Of a stretch of DNA of 28,053 nt, positions 24,110 to 28,053 are shown piece by piece. The stretch is from CAYMST01 sp964393115 (GTDB lineage Bacteria > Bacteroidota > Bacteroidia > Cytophagales > Cyclobacteriaceae). The notes beneath the pieces were generated by a model. That model did no database searches. It was not told where the DNA came from and saw only the letters and a program-made list of their open reading frames with translations. The stretch is taken from positions 1 to 28,053 of the forward strand of contig CAYMST010000024.1 in the NCBI GenBank assembly GCA_964393115.1, read 5' to 3'. Made by a program: the position numbers and the translations under genes. The stretch's first letter is position 1, and every line of letters starts with the position of its first letter.

Positions 24110-24949
24110 ATGGCTTGGTTTAAGAGGACTGATAAAGGAATACAAACGCCTACTTCAGCAAAGAAAGAAGCCCCTGATGGGCTGTGGTATAAGACGCCTA
24201 CCGGTAAAATCATACATATACGCGAGCTGAAGAGCAATGCTTATGTTAGTCCAGAAGATGGATACCACGTACGAATTGGATCCAAAGAGTACTTTGAAAT
24301 CATTTTTGACAACAATGAGTTTACGGAGCTGGACGAAAACCTCATTTCGGCAGACCCTTTAAGCTTCTCCGACACAAAAGGCTACCCATCCCGAATCTCA
24401 TCTTCTCAAAAGAAGACGGGCTTAAAAGATGCGGTTAGATCGGCGGTCGGTAAAGTCAACGATTTTGACCTAGTCGTGTCTTGCATGGACTTTTCGTTTA
24501 TTGGAGGATCTATGGGATCTGTTGTTGGAGAAAAAATTGCACGAGCAATAAACTACTCCTTAGAACACAAAGTTCCTTTTTTAATGATTTCAAAATCTGG
24601 AGGAGCCAGGATGATGGAAGCCGGATTATCACTAATGCAAATGGCTAAAACATCAGCTAAATTAGCACAACTCTCAGATGCGAAGATCCCATATATTTCG
24701 TTGTTAACGGATCCAACTACAGGGGGAGTCACAGCATCATATGCGATGCTTGGAGACTTCAATATTTCTGAGCCGGGAGCATTAATAGGATTTGCTGGCC
24801 CAAGAGTAATTCGCGAAACTATCGGCAAAGATCTTCCGAAAGGATTTCAAAGTGCCGAATTCGTGCTTGAGCATGGCTTTCTTGATTTCATTGTAGACCG
24901 TAGAAATCTGAAGGCACGTTTAACAACTCTTTTAAAACTGATTAAGTAA
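24110..24949 (+). CDS. accD: Acetyl-CoA carboxylase carboxyltransferase subunit beta
   Basis: The 279-residue product is the beta half of the carboxyltransferase that, with AccA, moves CO2 from carboxybiotin to acetyl-CoA to make malonyl-CoA for fatty acid synthesis. Crotonase-fold motifs include GGSMGSVVGEKIARAI, SKSGGARMMEAGLSLMQM, LTDPTTGGVTASYAMLGD, and EPGALIGFAGPRVIRET followed by GFQSAEFVLEHGFLD. The N-terminal region (residues 25-56, LWYKTPTGKII to SPEDGYHVRI) aligns with the zinc ribbon of E. coli AccD, but all four cysteines are replaced. From memory this is shared by Bacteroidota homologues. The gene stands alone with its own promoter-like motif. Confidence 0.95.
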   Translation: MAWFKRTDKGIQTPTSAKKEAPDGLWYKTPTGKIIHIRELKSNAYVSPEDGYHVRIGSKEYFEIIFDNNEFTELDENLISADPLSFSDTKGYPSRISSSQKKTGLKDAVRSAVGKVNDFDLVVSCMDFSFIGGSMGSVVGEKIARAINYSLEHKVPFLMISKSGGARMMEAGLSLMQMAKTSAKLAQLSDAKIPYISLLTDPTTGGVTASYAMLGDFNISEPGALIGFAGPRVIRETIGKDLPKGFQSAEFVLEHGFLDFIVDRRNLKARLTTLLKLIK

Positions 24950-25025
24950 AACAATTAGATAACACAAGGCATTAATCAAAAAAGGGAAATTTCTTATTTT
25001 CGATAACTCTCTTTTCGGTTCGTCT

Positions 25026-25033
25026 TATATTTG
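25026..25033 (+). promoter_or_regulatory. Bacteroidota -7 promoter element candidate for nqrF
   Basis: TATATTTG matches TAnnTTTG and lies 41 bp before the nqrF ATG in a 117-bp gap after accD. It suggests separate transcription. Confidence 0.55.
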
Positions 25034-25066
25034 TATAGATTTTCAAAATTCTGAAATACTGTCATA

Positions 25067-26368
25067 ATGTCCTCAATAATTTTTACATCGATCGTAGCAT
25101 TTACGCTCGTTATTTTGTTGCTGGTTCTAATTCTCCTGTTTGCCCAGAGTAAGCTGGTCCAATCAGGGGATGTTAAGATCATTGTTAATGGAGACGTAGC
25201 AAACCCAATTATTACACCGGCAGGAAGCACCTTATTATCCACTTTAGGAAATCAGAAGGTTTTCTTACCATCTGCCTGCGGAGGTGGAGGTACTTGTGCT
25301 ATGTGTAAATGTAAAGTTCTCGATGGAGGTGGAGATGTTCTTCCTACTGAAGTTGGCCATCTGAATAGAACAGAACAAAAAGAGAATGTACGCCTTTCTT
25401 GTCAAGTTAAAGTGAAACAAGATATGAACATTGAGATTCCAGAAGAAGTATTCGGAATCAAAAAATGGGAAGCAACAGTAGTACGAAACTGGAACGTAGC
25501 ATCATTCATTAAAGAGTTTGTAGTTGAGATCCCGGAAGACATGGATTATCAAGCTGGGGGTTATATACAGATTGAAATCCCTCAATGTGAGATCGATTAC
25601 AAAGACATCGATATTAGTGCTCACCCTATAGAGCATCCAAATGACACCGACAAGTTTAAATATGAGTGGGATAAATTTGGTCTATGGGATTTAACCATGA
25701 AAAATGACGACGTGGTGGAACGCGCCTACTCAATGGCCTCATATCCAGCCGAAGGACGTGAAATCATGTTGAATGTAAGGATCGCTACTCCCCCTTGGGA
25801 TAGAGCTGCCAATCAATGGATGAAGGTCAACCCAGGAATTGCTTCTTCTTATATATTTTCAAGAAAGCCTGGTGACAAGGTAACGATTTCGGGACCTTAC
25901 GGAGAATTCTTCATCAACCCATCAGATGCAGAAATGCTGTACGTGGGTGGAGGTGCTGGTATGGCTCCTATGAGATCTCACCTTTACCATCTCTTTAAGA
26001 CATTACAAACTAATAGAAAAGTGACCTACTGGTATGGGGGACGTTCAAAAAGAGAGCTGTTCTACATTGATCACTTTAAAGCACTTGAAGAAAAATTCCC
26101 GAACTTCAAGTTTTACATGGTACTATCAGAGCCATTAGAAGAAGATAATTGGACCATAAAGAAGGACTGTGATGATTCAGAAGGAGACGGTTTCCTAGGT
26201 TTCGTTCACCAAGCCGTAATAGACGAATACCTCTCTAAGCATGATGCCCCCGAGGAAATAGAACTATACTTCTGTGGACCTCCTCTTATGAATAAGGCCG
26301 TTCAAAAGATGGGAGAAGACTTTGGTATTCCTGACGAGAACATTCGATTTGATGATTTCGGAGGGTAA
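25067..26368 (+). CDS. nqrF: Na+-translocating NADH:quinone reductase subunit F
   Basis: The 433-residue product is the NADH-oxidising entry subunit of the Na+-pumping Nqr complex. One N-terminal membrane helix (residues 4-26) is followed by a 2Fe-2S ferredoxin domain with C71, C77, C80 and C112, the spacing of Vibrio NqrF. The FAD domain has ERAYSMAS (218-225) and the NADH domain has GGGAGMAPMRS (294-304) and YFCGPPLM near 404-411. It ends with RFDDFGG, the usual C-terminus. Electrons go NADH to FAD to 2Fe-2S and on through the other subunits to quinone. No other nqr gene is next to it: accD is upstream and an L,D-transpeptidase downstream. A strong terminator follows. Confidence 0.95.
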   Translation: MSSIIFTSIVAFTLVILLLVLILLFAQSKLVQSGDVKIIVNGDVANPIITPAGSTLLSTLGNQKVFLPSACGGGGTCAMCKCKVLDGGGDVLPTEVGHLNRTEQKENVRLSCQVKVKQDMNIEIPEEVFGIKKWEATVVRNWNVASFIKEFVVEIPEDMDYQAGGYIQIEIPQCEIDYKDIDISAHPIEHPNDTDKFKYEWDKFGLWDLTMKNDDVVERAYSMASYPAEGREIMLNVRIATPPWDRAANQWMKVNPGIASSYIFSRKPGDKVTISGPYGEFFINPSDAEMLYVGGGAGMAPMRSHLYHLFKTLQTNRKVTYWYGGRSKRELFYIDHFKALEEKFPNFKFYMVLSEPLEEDNWTIKKDCDDSEGDGFLGFVHQAVIDEYLSKHDAPEEIELYFCGPPLMNKAVQKMGEDFGIPDENIRFDDFGG

Positions 26369-26390
26369 TAATCTAGATTTTTATATAACT

Positions 26391-26417
26391 AAAGGGAACC
26401 AAATGGTTCCCTTTTTT
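26391..26417 (+). terminator. Rho-independent terminator after nqrF
   Basis: A perfect 10-bp stem, AAAGGGAACC with GGTTCCCTTT, has a 4-base loop (AAAT) and a T run to 26417. It begins 23 bp after the nqrF stop codon and ends only 14 bp before the next start codon. Confidence 0.88.
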
Positions 26418-26431
26418 ATTGATTTTGGTTT

Positions 26432-27055
26432 ATGAAAACAACAATACTACTCTTAGCAATTGCTATTTCGCTAAACACATTTGGACAGGACAAAAACCTC
26501 GTTGCCTTGACTTACGATAGCATAACTACAAATTATAATCTTAACCCCAACGATAGTGTAATAATTATCACCCCAAAAAGCCAAAAACTTTTCTTGGTAA
26601 CAAACGGAATCACCGTCAAAGACTATATTATTTCTACAGGAAAAACGGGGACCGGATGCCTGTCAGGAAGTGGAATGACTCCATATGGCACACACAGAAT
26701 AAAAGGAATGTTTGGAAAAGGAGCCACTTCAGGAGCAATTTTCAAATCTCGAGTAAATACAGGCAAAAAGGCTGTTATTTACACAAAAAGAATAGACACC
26801 GACGATGATCATGTCACTACCCGTATTATGTGGCTGGATGGATTGGAACGAGGTGTTAATAAGGGAGGAAACGTGGACTCCCGAAACCGTTATATATATA
26901 TTCATGGCACTCCTGAGGAAGGGCTTCTCGGACAACCTGCCTCTCACGGCTGCATACGAATGAGAAATGACGAGGTCATAGAACTATTCGATTTAGTGAG
27001 AAATGGGATGATTGTTGAAATATTAAATGAAGAATTCAAAAAAGATATTAACTAA
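26432..27055 (+). CDS. Secreted L,D-transpeptidase (YkuD domain)
   Basis: The 207-residue product starts with a signal peptide (MKTTILLLAIAISLNTFGQ), so it is periplasmic. The YkuD domain spans about residues 42-198. It opens with VIIITPKSQKLFLV and carries YIISTGKTGTGCLSGSGMTP. It ends with the catalytic block IYIHGTPE (157-162) and PASHGCIRMRND, in which C174 is the nucleophile and H159/H172 assist. Such enzymes form 3-3 cross-links in peptidoglycan or attach proteins to it. An internal stretch GVNKGGNVDSRNRYIYIHG fits the family. The start lies just after the nqrF terminator, so its promoter must overlap or precede that hairpin. Confidence 0.9.
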   Translation: MKTTILLLAIAISLNTFGQDKNLVALTYDSITTNYNLNPNDSVIIITPKSQKLFLVTNGITVKDYIISTGKTGTGCLSGSGMTPYGTHRIKGMFGKGATSGAIFKSRVNTGKKAVIYTKRIDTDDDHVTTRIMWLDGLERGVNKGGNVDSRNRYIYIHGTPEEGLLGQPASHGCIRMRNDEVIELFDLVRNGMIVEILNEEFKKDIN

Positions 27056-27180
27056 ATATCGATTACTGAACATCCGACATTTAGTCAATAAAAAACCATT
27101 AATATACAATTAACAATTTCTATTAGACTTATTTTCAGCTTCATCCGCAAAGTCTTCACCCGAAGGCTAATTTTTCTTTC

Positions 27181-27188
27181 TATCTTTG
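27181..27188 (+). promoter_or_regulatory. Bacteroidota -7 promoter element candidate for tatA-gatA
   Basis: TATCTTTG matches TAnnTTTG, 36 bp before the tatA ATG, in the gap after the L,D-transpeptidase gene. Confidence 0.55.
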
Positions 27189-27216
27189 TAGTTGAGTAAA
27201 GCAAACTCTTTAAGAT

Positions 27217-27402
27217 ATGATTTTAGGATTTGGAATGCCAGGAGGTTGGGAGTTGGTCGTCATTGTTTTAGTAGTAGTACTATTATTTGGTGCAAAAAAG
27301 ATCCCTGAACTGGCTCGTGGGTTAGGAAAAGGAATACGTGAGTTCAAGGACGCCTCTAAGGAAATCCAAAAAGAAATAGAATCAGACGACAAAGAAAAGT
27401 AG
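27217..27402 (+). CDS. tatA: Twin-arginine translocase subunit TatA/TatE
   Basis: The 61-residue product has a single membrane helix (WELVVIVLVVVLLF, residues 11-24), then the hinge FGAKKIPELARGLGKGI and an amphipathic helix REFKDASKEIQKEI with an acidic-basic tail. FG-x-KK-x-PEL is the TatA signature. TatA multimers form the pore by which folded Tat substrates cross the inner membrane. No tatC or tatB is adjacent. TatA and TatE cannot be separated by sequence of this length. It ends 4 bp before gatA, so the two are likely co-transcribed. Confidence 0.92.
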   Translation: MILGFGMPGGWELVVIVLVVVLLFGAKKIPELARGLGKGIREFKDASKEIQKEIESDDKEK

Positions 27403-27406
27403 AGGT

Positions 27407-28053
27407 TTGAGAACGTATTCGGAAGTAAGGGGAGAACTTCTTAACGGTTCTTTGTCCTGTTATAAACTCGTTGAGCAGTATTTAAAAAATATCGAGCTCC
27501 ATAAGGATCTAAATGCTTTTAGAGAAGTCTATCAGCAAGAAGCTCTGGACCGTGCTAAACAAGTAGACGAAAAGCTCAAAAATGGCACCGCTGGAAAGCT
27601 AGCTGGCATGGTGGTCGGGCTAAAGGATGTTTTGTGTCACACGGATCATGAGTTGACAGCCAGTAGCAAAATATTAGACGGTTTCCAATCACAGTTTAAT
27701 GCCACAGTTGTTGAGCGTTTGCTAAAAGAGGACGCCATCATCATTGGCCGTCAAAACTGTGACGAATTCGCTATGGGATCTTCAAATGAAAACTCTGCGT
27801 ATGGAGCGGTAAAAAACGCTGATGATGTAAATAGGGTACCCGGGGGAAGTAGCGGTGGCTCTGCTGTAGCCGTTCAAGCTGACATGTGTATGGTATCATT
27901 AGGCACAGATACCGGCGGTTCAGTGCGACAACCTGCCTCATTTTGCGGGGTAATCGGACTCAAGCCAACTTATAGTAGAGTTTCTAGACATGGACTATTG
28001 GCATATGCAAGCTCATTTGACGTGATAGGAGTATTCTCAAAAAGTGTAGATGA
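27407..28053 (+). CDS. gatA: Glutamyl-tRNA(Gln) amidotransferase subunit A, 5' part
   Basis: The window edge cuts this gene after 215 codons. The amidase-signature motifs are clear. GMVVGLKDV holds the catalytic Lys, and RVPGGSSGGSAVAVQ holds the cis-Ser of the Ser-cisSer-Lys triad. SLGTDTGGSVRQPASFCG holds the nucleophilic Ser, and VIGLKPTYSRVSRHGL follows. GatA releases ammonia from glutamine for GatB to convert Glu-tRNA(Gln) to Gln-tRNA(Gln). I place the start at the TTG at 27407 (LRTYSEVRGELLNG, read as Met). No in-frame ATG precedes the conserved region, and the homologous N-terminus begins about here. AGAGG lies directly before it but is very close. Confidence 0.92.
   Translation, partial: MRTYSEVRGELLNGSLSCYKLVEQYLKNIELHKDLNAFREVYQQEALDRAKQVDEKLKNGTAGKLAGMVVGLKDVLCHTDHELTASSKILDGFQSQFNATVVERLLKEDAIIIGRQNCDEFAMGSSNENSAYGAVKNADDVNRVPGGSSGGSAVAVQADMCMVSLGTDTGGSVRQPASFCGVIGLKPTYSRVSRHGLLAYASSFDVIGVFSKSVD

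Noticed and set aside
1..28053. tRNA or rRNA genes, integrase with attachment sites, toxin-antitoxin or phage-defence systems
   Set aside because: None could be supported by reading both strands. The only mobility genes are the two insertion-sequence transposases.

Overview
The window looks like chromosome of a Bacteroidota (a Flavobacteriia- or Cytophagia-type bacterium). The reasons are low G+C, TAnnTTTG-type promoter hexamers in front of several genes, a 1,916-residue secreted protein ending in a type IX secretion (T9SS) sorting domain, and an AccD without zinc-ribbon cysteines. I cannot name a genus from sequence alone.

Bases 1-11,374 are a surface-polysaccharide accessory region in decay. 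It opens with the 5' end of an acyltransferase-3 gene, a SAM methyltransferase, a GT61 glycosyltransferase and a putative glycosyltransferase. A 648-bp stretch without an intact gene follows, then a decayed methyltransferase remnant. A complete IS982-family element (4251-5278) sits with a truncated gene on each side. The right-hand one encodes a secreted repeat protein cut off at the IS end. An acyltransferase-3 pseudogene is next, split by an IS4-family element inserted between 7-bp direct repeats. The region ends with a second copy of the putative glycosyltransferase and a GT23/NodZ-like fucosyltransferase-type gene. The two glycosyltransferase paralogues are direct repeats that bracket the decayed segment.

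Bases 11,615-18,178 form one compact plus-strand operon, with overlapping or nearly overlapping genes, for an ABC-transporter-dependent surface glycan. It encodes a Wzm-like permease, a Wzt-like ATPase with a C-terminal extension, a sulfotransferase, a small cupin, a perosamine-synthase-like PLP aminotransferase, a SAM methyltransferase resembling aminosugar N-methyltransferases, and a GT4 glycosyltransferase. Together they suggest synthesis, decoration (amino, possibly N-methyl, possibly sulfate) and export of an O-antigen-like polysaccharide.

Bases 18,190-24,007 hold a 23-bp tandem repeat and then a giant secreted PKD-rich protein. It carries two copies of a propeller-like module, each apparently nested in a PKD domain. 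The two copies are identical at DNA level over 1,097 bp while their immediate flanks are diverged, which points to gene conversion or very recent duplication.

Bases 24,110-28,053 are conserved core genes: accD, nqrF (standing alone, with its own promoter-like motif), an L,D-transpeptidase, tatA and the start of gatA. I found no tRNA, rRNA or CRISPR array.
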